Assembly: GCF_017303275.1 (NCBI RefSeq)
Contig: NZ_JAFKOJ010000017.1
Coordinates: 1 to 58,533 of the forward strand
From: Bacillus sp. NTK034
GTDB lineage: Bacteria; Bacillota; Bacilli; Bacillales; Cytobacillaceae
Direction: 5' to 3'
DNA: 58,533 bases
This document shows, one piece after another, positions 41,379 through 49,665 of the stretch. The translations under genes were made by a program, and so were the position numbers. Below the pieces are notes generated by a model, which saw only the letters and a list, made by a program, of their open reading frames with translations, did not search any database and was not told where the DNA came from. The number at the start of each line of letters is the position of its first letter. The first letter of the stretch is position 1.

Positions 41379-41605
41379 ACAAAAATATAAATTATAACAG
41401 TGTTTAAAAATAAATGTCAATATGTTTTGTTCTACTTTTTCTTCTAATTTTCAACAATTTTAGGATTACCTTAAATGGCAAAGATTATGTATGGTTTTTG
41501 AAAGCCTTATAAGACTGCACTTCATTACCTGGGAAATAGTCGAATAACATTGCGCGAAATTCCTCGAAAAAACTTAATAAATTCTTGTTTCCAGGGGAAA
41601 AGCAT

Positions 41606-41640
41606 AAAAAAACAAGCCGCTATATAACGCAAACGGCCTG
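41606..41640 (-). terminator. terminator of yabG
   Basis: CAGGCCG/CGGCTTG-type stem (41613-41619 with 41634-41640) and a run of seven T on the minus strand. Confidence 0.75.
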
Positions 41641-41644
41641 CTGA

Positions 41645-42529
41645 TTAGGATTCGTTTAAATCATCGTCATTGTAAGGCATTCCTGTTCTCAGTACTCCCC
41701 GGGTTTCTATTCCTCCGAGCCCCTTTTCACCTGTTAATGTATTTCTTAAAATATCCCATAAATTGATTCTTTCCATAAATGGAGTAAGGCTGACTTTCGC
41801 AACAATGTATACAGGGTCAAGGGCATGGATATTCACCCTGGAAGGAGAACTGGCAAAGTTGGCACCCGCATGGATCAGCGACTCGAAATGGGACTGGCAT
41901 GCTCCGGCAAAAATGACAAGCTGATCAAGGTGCGGTATTTTTTTGCGTGCTTCCCTCACTGTCTGTACAAACTCCCTGGAGTGCCTGTAAGCATTGATAT
42001 CCGATTTTTTCCCCTTTGCCTTCGAATATGCATCATGACCTGTTACAACCAGAATATCAGGCCTGTAATGATCGATGAGCTGTCCGATTTTCATCGGCAT
42101 TTCCTTTTCATTGCAATGGATTCCTGTTACGGGTATGCCTATTTTTTCATAGACACTTAAACATTTCTTTAAATAAGAAGGATCACCATCCAGGTGAAGC
42201 ACCCTGCCTGGTATCTGAAAATAGTTAAGCGTCTTGCTGTAGCCGTCAGTCACCTCATACTCCTGCTTCTCCCTCAATAGAGCGAGGTCCTGCCTGAAAA
42301 GCTGGAAGGACTGTTCCTCAAGCGACCTATACTCCTGCTCAAGCTTCATCCTCTGCGCCTGGTTAATGACGATTAAATCCTCACAGGGAGCATCCGCAAC
42401 TAGACGAATATCCTCTCCGAATAATACGGCCATTTTTTTGCCGCCCTGTTCTTTAATATCAATTACGCGGAATAAAATATCACAGTGATAAGAAATTCTT
42501 CCGACGATATCCATCGTATTTACAGTCAA
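41645..42529 (-). CDS. yabG: sporulation-specific protease YabG
   Basis: 294 residues, peptidase family U57; processes spore coat proteins in B. subtilis under sigma-K. Conserved HLDGDPSYLKKCL, DILVVTGHDAYSK, AYRHSREFVQ and IFAGACQSHFESL. The GTG at 42538 lies in the ribosome binding site GGAGTGA; the TTG at 42529 aligns residue for residue with the B. subtilis N-terminus. A sigma-K-like promoter lies upstream. Confidence 0.94.
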   Translation of the reverse strand: MTVNTMDIVGRISYHCDILFRVIDIKEQGGKKMAVLFGEDIRLVADAPCEDLIVINQAQRMKLEQEYRSLEEQSFQLFRQDLALLREKQEYEVTDGYSKTLNYFQIPGRVLHLDGDPSYLKKCLSVYEKIGIPVTGIHCNEKEMPMKIGQLIDHYRPDILVVTGHDAYSKAKGKKSDINAYRHSREFVQTVREARKKIPHLDQLVIFAGACQSHFESLIHAGANFASSPSRVNIHALDPVYIVAKVSLTPFMERINLWDILRNTLTGEKGLGGIETRGVLRTGMPYNDDDLNES

Positions 42530-42604
42530 TGTCGTCACTCCAATTGCCCGAGGGTAAACACGGGCTGCTTCTGATCTATTGTTTGTGATTTATTATTTAT
42601 GTCA

Positions 42605-42632
42605 TAAATTATGCATTCGTCTATAAACATGT
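42605..42632 (-). promoter_or_regulatory. candidate sigma-K promoter of yabG
   Basis: CATAATTTA (42605-42613, minus strand) matches the -10 CATANNNTA, with AC 17 bp upstream (42631-42632) as in AC-N16/17-CATA. Confidence 0.45.
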
Positions 42633-42642
42633 GCGTAGAATT

Positions 42643-42767
42643 AGAAAAGCGGAAGCGCCTTGCCGGCTCCCGACTTCACGAGGGGGCAGCATTCATCTTA
42701 AAAGCTATGCTATAGCCGTGCAATGATAAGGCTGACGAGGAGTTCCTTGTGGTGCTGGCCAGTTATT
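42643..42767 (+). repeat. palindromic repeat element R11, degenerate
   Basis: Begins GAAAAGCGGAAGCGCC, then CTCCCGACTTCACGAGGGGG, and ends near GGTGCTGGCCAGTTA. The middle has diverged. It lies between ksgA and the yabG promoter. Confidence 0.6.
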
Positions 42768-42785
42768 GCCGTTCATAATTTGAGG

Positions 42786-42818
42786 CAAAAAAAAAGCCCG
42801 CTGTTTTCAGCAGGGCTT
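42786..42818 (-). terminator. terminator of ksgA
   Basis: AAGCCCTGCTG/CAGCGGGCTT stem (one bulge) followed by nine T on the minus strand. Confidence 0.9.
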
Positions 42819-42824
42819 CATTTT

Positions 42825-43703
42825 TTACGAAAAATGCGGCAGCAGGGCATCGCTCAATCGGGCAAATTCTTCGATGGATAGAGTTTCCCCTCTTCTGCCA
42901 GGCTCGACATTGGCTTGTTCAAGAGCGGAGAGAATCTTTTCCTTCTTTTGTTTTCCTCCAGGAAGCTGGCTTGTTAAATTATTCAGCAGAGTCTTGCGTC
43001 TTTGTGCAAAGCTTGCTTTTGTCACCTGGAAAAAGAAGGATTCGCTTTTCACCGTCACTGCAGGCTCTTTGCGCTTCGTCAGTTTAATGACGGCTGAATC
43101 CACATTCGGCTGCGGAACAAAGACCGTCTTCGGCACGATCATGGCCGTTTCAGCCTCTGTATAGTACTGGACAGCAATGGAGAGTGAGCCGTACTCTTTC
43201 GTCCCAGGACGGGCTGAAATTCTGTCTGCTACCTCTTTCTGGAGCATACAGACGATTCCCCTGATCGGAAGCTTGTCCTCGAGCAGTTTCATGATAATCG
43301 GTGTTGTAACATAATACGGAAGGTTGGCGACAACCATAATATCATCAAAGCCCTCAAACTCCCGTTCAATCGCTGTCTTAACATCTGCCTTCAATACATC
43401 TTCATTGATGATGGATACATGGGAATATGGCGATAACGTTTCCTCTAAAATAGGGAGCAGCCGCTGGTCAATTTCAAAAGCAAGCACCTTTTTGCTTCTC
43501 CGGGCCAGCTGTTCAGTCAATGCCCCAATTCCAGGTCCTATTTCAATGGCGCCCGACTCTTCCTTTAAATCTGCATGATCGACAATTCTTCGGAGAATAT
43601 TCGTATCGATCAAGAAGTTCTGTCCCAGGCTTTTCTTAAAAGAAAATCCGTATTTATCCAAAATCGCCCGTGTTCTGGCTGGCGTTGCAATATCTTTATG
43701 CAT
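42825..43703 (-). CDS. ksgA: 16S rRNA adenine-1518/1519 dimethyltransferase
   Basis: Dimethylates the two adenines of the 3' helix of 16S rRNA (rsmA). 292 residues: KKSLGQNFLID, SAM-binding EIGPGIGALTEQL, catalytic NLPYYVTTPI. The upstream frame is rnmV sequence; the ATG at 43703 follows AAGGAGG and gives the B. subtilis length. It overlaps rnmV by 8 bp. Confidence 0.97.
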   Translation of the reverse strand: MHKDIATPARTRAILDKYGFSFKKSLGQNFLIDTNILRRIVDHADLKEESGAIEIGPGIGALTEQLARRSKKVLAFEIDQRLLPILEETLSPYSHVSIINEDVLKADVKTAIEREFEGFDDIMVVANLPYYVTTPIIMKLLEDKLPIRGIVCMLQKEVADRISARPGTKEYGSLSIAVQYYTEAETAMIVPKTVFVPQPNVDSAVIKLTKRKEPAVTVKSESFFFQVTKASFAQRRKTLLNNLTSQLPGGKQKKEKILSALEQANVEPGRRGETLSIEEFARLSDALLPHFS

Positions 43704-44256
43704 TTTGTTCCTCCTTGCGAATAGCTTCGATTGCCTCAGCAAAATCTTTCTGGCTGATCTGAAACATCATTAAGCGCTTATGAAGCTGCTTGCCGTTTGT
43801 GTAGCCGATTTTGAGAAGTCTGCCAAGCTTTTCTCTTCTTTCCTTGGCGCCTTCTCCGCCAATCAGGCCTGCGGTTACCAGGTCTTCCTGGGTAATGGTT
43901 TCTTCATATGTTTCCTGCATAACCTGGGCATCCTTTAATGCCTGGCGGATCATTTCAGGCGATGCGTGCTCAACGCCCACTCCTCTGCCATGCTTTTGGA
44001 GGGCATCCGCTTTTTCTATAAAGGCATGCTTGCATCCGGGTACATCATTGGTGATCGTATTCCGGATTTTTTGGCCAGGAAAATCCGGGTCTGTGAATAC
44101 GATTACCCCTCTAGTTTTCTGGGCAAGCTTTATTTTTTCAATGGTTTCCTGATTTATGGCAGATCCATTGGTTTCAATTGTATCGGCATCCAGGGCTCTT
44201 TTGATCGCCGCTGTATCATCCTTGCCTTCAACAACGATAATTTCTTTGATTTTCAT
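43696..44256 (-). CDS. rnmV: ribonuclease M5
   Basis: Matures 5S rRNA. 186 residues with an N-terminal Toprim domain: IIVVEGKDDTAAIK and FTDPDFPGQKIR. ATG start after GGAGGAAG. Paired with ksgA. The 210-bp gap upstream, to yabE, holds the yabE terminator and a plus-strand ECF-type promoter. Confidence 0.96.
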   Translation of the reverse strand: MKIKEIIVVEGKDDTAAIKRALDADTIETNGSAINQETIEKIKLAQKTRGVIVFTDPDFPGQKIRNTITNDVPGCKHAFIEKADALQKHGRGVGVEHASPEMIRQALKDAQVMQETYEETITQEDLVTAGLIGGEGAKERREKLGRLLKIGYTNGKQLHKRLMMFQISQKDFAEAIEAIRKEEQNA

Positions 44257-44300
44257 ACTTCCTCCATGAAAAATAAAATATAAAAAAAATGAAAAAAAAT

Positions 44301-44327
44301 TGAAACATTTCTGTAATGTAATTCGTC
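44301..44327 (+). promoter_or_regulatory. ECF-sigma-type promoter reading antisense into yabE
   Basis: Plus-strand TGAAAC (44301-44306) and CGTC (44324-44327) are 17 bp apart, the sigma-M/X/W class consensus. It points toward the 3' end of yabE on the other strand. In B. subtilis yabE is reported to be controlled by an antisense RNA from sigma-X/sigma-M promoters, so position and type agree. Confidence 0.65.
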
Positions 44328-44430
44328 TAAATAGATGTAAGAAGAATATAGTAATAAAGAATAGTTCTTATTATATATGATGCAGCTGAGAAATGAAAAA
44401 TGTTAATTATTAACCTTCTCTGCAAGGAAA

Positions 44431-44457
44431 TAAAAAATGCAGGGAAAGCCCCTGCAT
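44431..44457 (-). terminator. terminator of yabE
   Basis: ATGCAGGG (44437-44444) / CCCTGCAT (44450-44457) stem with TTTTTTATTT on the minus strand. On the plus strand there is no T run, so antisense transcription could pass. Confidence 0.9.
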
Positions 44458-44466
44458 CAATAAAAA

Positions 44467-45672
44467 TTAATTCAATATTTTAATCTTTACGGTCTTTCTT
44501 CCCCATTTGTAAGCTTCTGATTTGGAGGAGAAGAATACATCGATTTTGTTGCCTTTAATAGCACCGCCTGTATCTGCTGCAACGGCATAGCCATAACCTT
44601 CAACATAGACCTTCGTTCCAAGTGGAATGACACTTGGATCAACAGCTATTACCTTAGCACCCGGATTGGCACGCAGATCCAAGCCAGTAGCAGTTCTGCC
44701 TGAGCATCCGCTGCAATTGGCCGTATAGGCTGTTGATGATACATATATTTCTTTTCCGCTCGCCTTGCTGCTTGTTCCGCGGGAAACCACCTGTGTTGCT
44801 GCAGCCACCTTTGTTCCGACAGCTACTACCTTATCCTGCTTTTCTTTCACTTGCTTTTCACTGATCAGCTTTCTGGAAACTTCTTTGCCATTCTCCAGGA
44901 CGACTTCAAATTCTTTCGTCTTTAGGCCTTCTTTTCCAGCATTCATCACCTTTTCAGTGCCTTTAGCCAAGCTATTATCCTTCTTTGTCACAACTGCGAA
45001 ATTAATTGGTTCTTCCACTACATCGGTGACTTTTTCAACTCGAATGACTTTTATGATGTCATCGGCTTTGACTGTCTCTTCCAACTTTGGTTCAACACGG
45101 TCTAAATCATTAATCTTGATTCCCTGCTGTGATAAAAAGTCAGCGACCGTAGTCGAAGTTGACCAAACCTGCTTCTCTTTGCCGCCATGATTAAGCGTTA
45201 AAGCGAATGCTTTCTCTACTTGAATTTCAAGGTTGCTTTTAATTTTATCCTCTGGCTTTGGCTGAACCTTATCATGTTCAGTCAGAGTAATATTCTGTTC
45301 TTTTAAAACGTCTCCGACCGTCTTTGCAGCCGTCCAAATCGTTTTCTTCTCGTTATCTGTTACAACGTTCACCTGTTTAGCCGGTTCATAGACAATTTCT
45401 GTATTGTCCTTAACCTCTGTGTTTACCGAGGGAAACACATAATCTTCTGAGCGAAGTGAAATATCTAGATCATCGAATATATCTTGAATCGTTGATGCAT
45501 GCGTTTTGATGACTTTCTCTTGGCCATCTATCGTCAGTGCTACTGTTTTCTTTGTCGTTTCATATGCAATGAAACCGCAGGCAGCAGCAAAGACTACTAA
45601 ACTAGCAGAAAAAATGGCCAATTTCTTTTTACTCAAAGACTTGGATAACAGGTTTTTCATGTTTTGAATCAC
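44467..45672 (-). CDS. yabE: YabE: cell-wall-associated G5/3D-domain protein (Rpf/Sps-like)
   Basis: 401 residues: N-terminal signal anchor (about 18-38), three ubiquitin-like DUF348 repeats (TVALTIDGQEKVI..., VNVVTDNEKKTI..., ALTLNHGGKEKQV...), one G5 domain and a C-terminal 3D domain with STAYT, DPSVIPLGTKVYVEGYG and AADTGG, the active-site aspartates of the MltA-like fold. A predicted secreted muralytic or resuscitation-type protein. The GTG at 45672 lies 11 bases after GGAGG; the ATG four codons later is an alternative. It has a consensus promoter and an opposing ECF promoter. Confidence 0.9.
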   Translation of the reverse strand: MIQNMKNLLSKSLSKKKLAIFSASLVVFAAACGFIAYETTKKTVALTIDGQEKVIKTHASTIQDIFDDLDISLRSEDYVFPSVNTEVKDNTEIVYEPAKQVNVVTDNEKKTIWTAAKTVGDVLKEQNITLTEHDKVQPKPEDKIKSNLEIQVEKAFALTLNHGGKEKQVWSTSTTVADFLSQQGIKINDLDRVEPKLEETVKADDIIKVIRVEKVTDVVEEPINFAVVTKKDNSLAKGTEKVMNAGKEGLKTKEFEVVLENGKEVSRKLISEKQVKEKQDKVVAVGTKVAAATQVVSRGTSSKASGKEIYVSSTAYTANCSGCSGRTATGLDLRANPGAKVIAVDPSVIPLGTKVYVEGYGYAVAADTGGAIKGNKIDVFFSSKSEAYKWGRKTVKIKILN

Positions 45673-45703
45673 GATGAAAAACGCCTCCTTTTCTCTCGGA
45701 GTG

Positions 45704-45732
45704 ATTATATAGAGTATCTTGCCGACTGTCAA
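45704..45732 (-). promoter_or_regulatory. consensus sigma-A promoter of yabE
   Basis: TTGACA (45727-45732) - 17 bp - TATAAT (45704-45709) on the minus strand; full consensus, with a leader of about 25 bases. Confidence 0.9.
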
Positions 45733-45842
45733 CTCTTTCAATTTTCCAGCTTCCGAAAGGCTGGTGAATGCAGGCATTGGGCTATGATTGCCTGAATCCA
45801 TAGAACTGCACTCTATCTCTATGTATGAAAGACAGCTCCTCT

Positions 45843-45914
45843 CTATGCATGCCTTCTTGCAAATGCCCCGTTTTCGATGATGCTTGCCTTGGATTTATAC
45901 TTTTCCACACTCAT
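45843..45914 (-). CDS. possible 23-residue ORF in the tatD-yabE gap
   Basis: ATG at 45914 preceded by AGAAGGA eight bases away; reads MSVEKYKSKASIIENG, then AFARRHA and TAG. The ribosome binding site is acceptable, but nothing else supports it. Function unknown. Confidence 0.2.
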   Translation of the reverse strand: MSVEKYKSKASIIENGAFARRHA

Positions 45915-45975
45915 CTGAAAAATCCTTCTTTTTTTGATTTAGGGATTTTACGTCCTTTTGGTAATCCCTTATTTT

Positions 45976-46096
45976 CTGCCGATCAGGCGTTCAGCAAGCG
46001 GGAGCACTTCCGGAAGTACCTCAAGTTTTCAGACTGCCGGTTCTCTATCTGTCACGCTCCTCAACTTGCAGCAAACGCCTTCCGCTCGATCGGCAG
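45976..46096. repeat. 121-bp element with terminal inverted repeats
   Basis: Begins CTGCCGATC-AGGCGTTCAGCAAG and ends CTTGCAGCAAACGCC-TTCCGCTC-GATCGGCAG. The 9-bp ends are perfect inverse repeats, and GGCGTT/AACGCC and CAAG/CTTG pair inside. It differs from the R family, though an inverse fragment of the R 5' end lies just right of it (46128-46142). No gene in 45733-46315 other than the small ORF noted. Confidence 0.6.
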
Positions 46097-46315
46097 GGGT
46101 GCTGGAACAGCACTTTTTCGAACTTTCTAGCTTCCGCTTTTCTAGTAAATGGCAAGCCCTCTCGTAAACGTATTTCCTATTATGCAAAAAAAACAGGATA
46201 AAGGAAAGAGAGACTTATCGACATGGTTATCCTATGAGAAGAAAGAGACATGTAGAACTTTTTAGAATCAGAAAAAATTTGGACAAGCTCCCACAGGTTT
46301 CGACAAAAAGAGATA

Positions 46316-47083
46316 TCAGTTTATGCCGAATAATTTTTTTGCATTTTCTGTGGTTGCTTGTGCAACTTCTTCTACCGAAAGTCCTTTTATTTCTGCAATC
46401 TGTTCTGCAACTAGTTTGACATAACTAGGTTCATTCCGTTTTCCTCTGAATGGATGAGGAGTAAGATAGGGACAGTCTGTTTCAATCAATAGCTTTTCAA
46501 GTGGAATAACATCGGCTACTTCTTTTGGCTTTTTTGCATTTTTGAATGTCACCGGACCTCCAAGTGAAATAAAAAAGTTCATATCCACACACTCTTTGGC
46601 AATTTCAGGGCTGCCGCTAAAGCAATGCATGATGCCTCCTACTTCTCCCGCTCCTTCTTCCTTAAGGATTTCGACTATATCGGCTGTCGCATCACGGTTA
46701 TGGATAACGATGGGAAGCTTAACTTTTTTCGCAAGACGAATCTGCTTTCGGAAGACTTCTTGCTGAATATCCTTTGGAGACTTGTCCCAATAATAATCCA
46801 GGCCCATTTCTCCCAGTGCAACCACTTTTGGATGGCTGGAAAGCTCTTCAATCCACTGAAGATCATCCTCTGTCATATCGATGGCATCAACCGGATGCCA
46901 TCCTACACTTGCGTAGATGAAATCGTATTTCTCAGTCAGCTCCATCGCTTTCTCAATAGTTGGACGGTCAAACCCAACGACCACAATGTTGGAAATTCCT
47001 TCATCAAGGGCCCTGTCAATCACCTCTTGTAAATCCTCGTTATATTGTTCGGCATTAAGGTGTGCGTGTGTGTCGAAAAACAT
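46316..47083 (-). CDS. tatD: TatD family metal-dependent hydrolase YabD
   Basis: 255-residue TIM-barrel deoxyribonuclease family protein: DTHAHLN metal site at the N-terminus, GEMGLDYYWD, VIHNRDA, MHCFSGS and ETDCPYLTPHPFRGKRNEP. Substrate in Bacillus not established. ATG 47083 follows AAGGAG; the TTG one codon earlier is too close. Confidence 0.95.
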   Translation of the reverse strand: MFFDTHAHLNAEQYNEDLQEVIDRALDEGISNIVVVGFDRPTIEKAMELTEKYDFIYASVGWHPVDAIDMTEDDLQWIEELSSHPKVVALGEMGLDYYWDKSPKDIQQEVFRKQIRLAKKVKLPIVIHNRDATADIVEILKEEGAGEVGGIMHCFSGSPEIAKECVDMNFFISLGGPVTFKNAKKPKEVADVIPLEKLLIETDCPYLTPHPFRGKRNEPSYVKLVAEQIAEIKGLSVEEVAQATTENAKKLFGIN

Positions 47084-47218
47084 CAAAAAACTCCTTTTTC
47101 TCCATATTATTTTTCTATTACTATTATGTCAGTCATGTAACAAAAATAATGTGATAACAAAATGGTTCGAATTAAATAAAATCACCTAAAATTACTTTTT
47201 AAGAATATTTTTTTCCAA

Positions 47219-47268
47219 AAATAAAAAACATAGAAATGCCCACGGTATACGCTTAACACTTCTATGTT
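47219..47268 (-). terminator. terminator of metS
   Basis: AACATAGAA (47227-47235) and TTCTATGTT (47260-47268) form the stem, with a long loop and TTTTTTATTTTT on the minus strand. Confidence 0.75.
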
Positions 47269-47297
47269 TTTATTTTAAACAGGAGAAATAAATAATA

Positions 47298-49250
47298 TTA
47301 TTTTACCCTTGCACCCAATGGAAGGGATTCAGCGATTGTGGCAAGTGAAAGTTCTCCGTCTTTTCCTCCTGCTAAAATCATTCCTTCTGAAAGCTCACCG
47401 CGAAGTTTAACAGGCTTTAAATTTGTGACGCAGATGACTTTTCTGCCGACCAGGTCTTCCGGTTTATAGTATTTGGCAATCCCGGAAACGACCTGGCGCT
47501 TTTCATAGCCAAGATCAAGCTGTAACTTTAAGAGCTTATCAGCTTTTTTCACCGGTTCAGCCTGAATGACCTGAGCCACTCTTAAATCGACCTTCATAAA
47601 GTCATCGATTGTGATTTCCTCACTATCCGGCTTTTCCTCTGCTTTTGCTTCCACTTTAGGAGCAGATCCCTGCATTTTGGTTTTAATGAACTCGACTTCT
47701 TCATTAATATCCAGGCGAGGGAAAATCGGTTCTCCCTTTAATACCTTTGTGCCTTCAGGAATCAGGCCGAATGTTTCAAGGCTTTCCCAGGATGTTAATG
47801 CTTCTTCGTTTATATTCAGCTGTGAGAATACTTCTTTTGGCGTACGTGTCAGGAATGGCTGCAGAAGCACTGCGATTCTGCGCAGGGATTCCGCCAGATG
47901 AGCCATTACACTCGCAAGTTCTTCTCTTTTCTCTTCCTCTTTGGCAAGAGCCCAAGGCTGCGTTTCATCTATATATTTATTCGTTCTGCTGACAAGCTGC
48001 CAAACTGCAGATAGGGCAACAGAGAACTCCATTTTTTCCATAGCTTCCTCATATTTGGAAACCGTCTCACGGTTCATTTGCAGCAGCTGCTGGTCAAACT
48101 CTCCGTCTGAATCTTTATATGCCGGAATGACACCGTCAAAATATTTATTAACCATCGCAATCGTCCGGTTTAAAAGGTTTCCTAAATCATTGGCAAGATC
48201 AAAGTTGATTCTTTCCACAAAACCTTCTGGCGTAAACACTCCGTCTGCGCCGAATGGCACTTCGCGAAGCAGGTAATAGCGAAGAGCATCAAGACCATAT
48301 CGGTCAATAAGGGTAACAGGATCCACTACATTTCCTTTTGATTTGGACATTTTGCCGTCCTTCATCAAAAGCCAGCCATGAGCAAACACTTTTTTAGGAA
48401 GAGGCAGATCCAATGCCATCAGCATGATTGGCCAGTAAATTGTATGGAAGCGCACAATTTCCTTCCCTACCAGGTGTACATCGGCAGGCCAATAGTTCAG
48501 ATACTTGGAATCATCATCTGTTCCATAGCCAAGCGCTGTGATGTAATTTGATAGTGCGTCGATCCATACATAAACAACATGCTTTGGATTATTCGGCACT
48601 TTCACTCCCCAGTCAAAAGTGGTCCTGGATACCGCCAAATCCTCGAGACCCGGTTTAATGAAGTTATTGATCATCTCATTCTTACGGGATTCAGGCTGTA
48701 TGAAAGATGGGTTTTCTTCATAATACTGCAGAAGCCTGTCAGCGTACTTGCTTACCTTAAAGAAATAGGATTCTTCTTTTACTTTATGAACGGGACGTCC
48801 GCAGTCAGGGCAGTTTCCATCTACAAGCTGCCGTTCTGTGTAATAAGACTCACATGGTGTACAATACCAGCCTTCATATTCGCCAAGATAAATGTCACCC
48901 TGTTCTACAAGCTGAGCGAAGATTTTTTCTACGATCTGCTTATGTCTGTCCTGAGTAGTACGGATAAAGTCATCATAGGAAATATCGAGCTTCTTCCAGA
49001 GATCCTGGATGCCGGCGACAATTTCATCTACGTACTGCTGCGGTGTTACCCCTTTTTCTTCTGCCTTCTCCTGAATCTTCTGTCCATGTTCATCCGTACC
49101 TGTCAGGTACATAACGTCAAAGCCGCGCATGCGCTTGTAGCGTGCCATTGCATCTCCGGCAACAGTTGTATAGGCATGCCCTATATGTAAATTTCCGCTA
49201 GGATAATAAATTGGAGTGGTTAAATAAAACGTCTTTAATTTGTCCTCCAC
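47298..49250 (-). CDS. metS: methionyl-tRNA synthetase
   Basis: 650 residues: class I HIGH (22-25), a zinc knuckle with CTPC...CPDC, KMSKS around 300, anticodon-binding helices, and a C-terminal tRNA-binding OB domain (residues ~545-650, VDLRVAQVIQAEPVKKADKL). GTG start after GAGGGAGGG. Charges elongator and initiator tRNA-Met. The 840-bp upstream region to abrB is long and structured: a hairpin, repeat R12, a terminator/anti-terminator and 0A boxes. Confidence 0.98.
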   Translation of the reverse strand: MEDKLKTFYLTTPIYYPSGNLHIGHAYTTVAGDAMARYKRMRGFDVMYLTGTDEHGQKIQEKAEEKGVTPQQYVDEIVAGIQDLWKKLDISYDDFIRTTQDRHKQIVEKIFAQLVEQGDIYLGEYEGWYCTPCESYYTERQLVDGNCPDCGRPVHKVKEESYFFKVSKYADRLLQYYEENPSFIQPESRKNEMINNFIKPGLEDLAVSRTTFDWGVKVPNNPKHVVYVWIDALSNYITALGYGTDDDSKYLNYWPADVHLVGKEIVRFHTIYWPIMLMALDLPLPKKVFAHGWLLMKDGKMSKSKGNVVDPVTLIDRYGLDALRYYLLREVPFGADGVFTPEGFVERINFDLANDLGNLLNRTIAMVNKYFDGVIPAYKDSDGEFDQQLLQMNRETVSKYEEAMEKMEFSVALSAVWQLVSRTNKYIDETQPWALAKEEEKREELASVMAHLAESLRRIAVLLQPFLTRTPKEVFSQLNINEEALTSWESLETFGLIPEGTKVLKGEPIFPRLDINEEVEFIKTKMQGSAPKVEAKAEEKPDSEEITIDDFMKVDLRVAQVIQAEPVKKADKLLKLQLDLGYEKRQVVSGIAKYYKPEDLVGRKVICVTNLKPVKLRGELSEGMILAGGKDGELSLATIAESLPLGARVK

Positions 49251-49275
49251 AAGATTCCCTCCCTCATTTTTTAAG

Positions 49276-49312
49276 AAAGCATGGGGTGCATATATATATG
49301 CAGCTATGCTTT
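49276..49312 (-). other. nested hairpin in the metS leader
   Basis: AAAGCAT/ATGCTTT arms enclose the 16-bp perfect palindrome TGCATATATATATGCA (49287-49302), ending about 14 bases before the metS ribosome binding site. Confidence 0.5.
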
Positions 49313-49335
49313 TGTCTGACTCATAATGGATACTA

Positions 49336-49522
49336 AGAAAAGCGCAAGCGCCTTGGTCACGATGGAACGCAGACTAAAAACTCCACGTCCTGTGGCAACG
49401 TCTGCATGACCCCCATCCTGGGGGCCTCAAGCACAAGACGAGCCTCACGGAAAGGTGTTCTTTACCTTTTTGGGAGGCTTGGCTTGTGACCTCGAGGGGG
49501 TAGGCGCTGGAGCTAGACAGTT
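49336..49522 (+). repeat. palindromic repeat element R12, enlarged form
   Basis: Full R-type ends (GAAAAGCGCAAGCGCC ... GGCGCTGGAGCTAGACA) with an extra ~66 bp after GGTCAC that adds two stems, GCAGAC...GTCTGC (with CCAC/GTGG inside) and CCCCC-AT-CCTGGGGG. The remaining arms match R8 and R6 (AAAGGT/ACCTTT). It lies in the metS leader region. Confidence 0.85.
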
Positions 49523-49555
49523 ATCGAAGTTCAAAGTTATACTTTCTTATCTCTG

Positions 49556-49665
49556 TAAAAAAATCCCGCCCAATTTGGACGAGAGTATTAATCAGAAAAT
49601 CGTGCCGTTTTGGGCCTGCTAAATCAATATTTTACAAGAAGTTATATTCGTCAGCATAACCTCTT
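49556..49665 (-). promoter_or_regulatory. candidate transcription attenuator upstream of metS
   Basis: Reading the minus strand: a 10-bp hairpin AAGAGGTTAT/ATAACTTCTT (49636-49665), then GGCCCAA (49610-49616), then an 8-bp terminator stem TCTCGTCC-AAATT-GGGCGGGA (49564-49584) and seven T. GGCCCAA can pair with TTGGGC inside the terminator, so the two folds exclude each other. No T-box or S-box core was found. Confidence 0.5.

Noticed and set aside
45825..46130. 101-codon plus-strand frame in the tatD-yabE gap
   Set aside because: Runs through the inverted-repeat element, has no ribosome binding site and no protein-like features.
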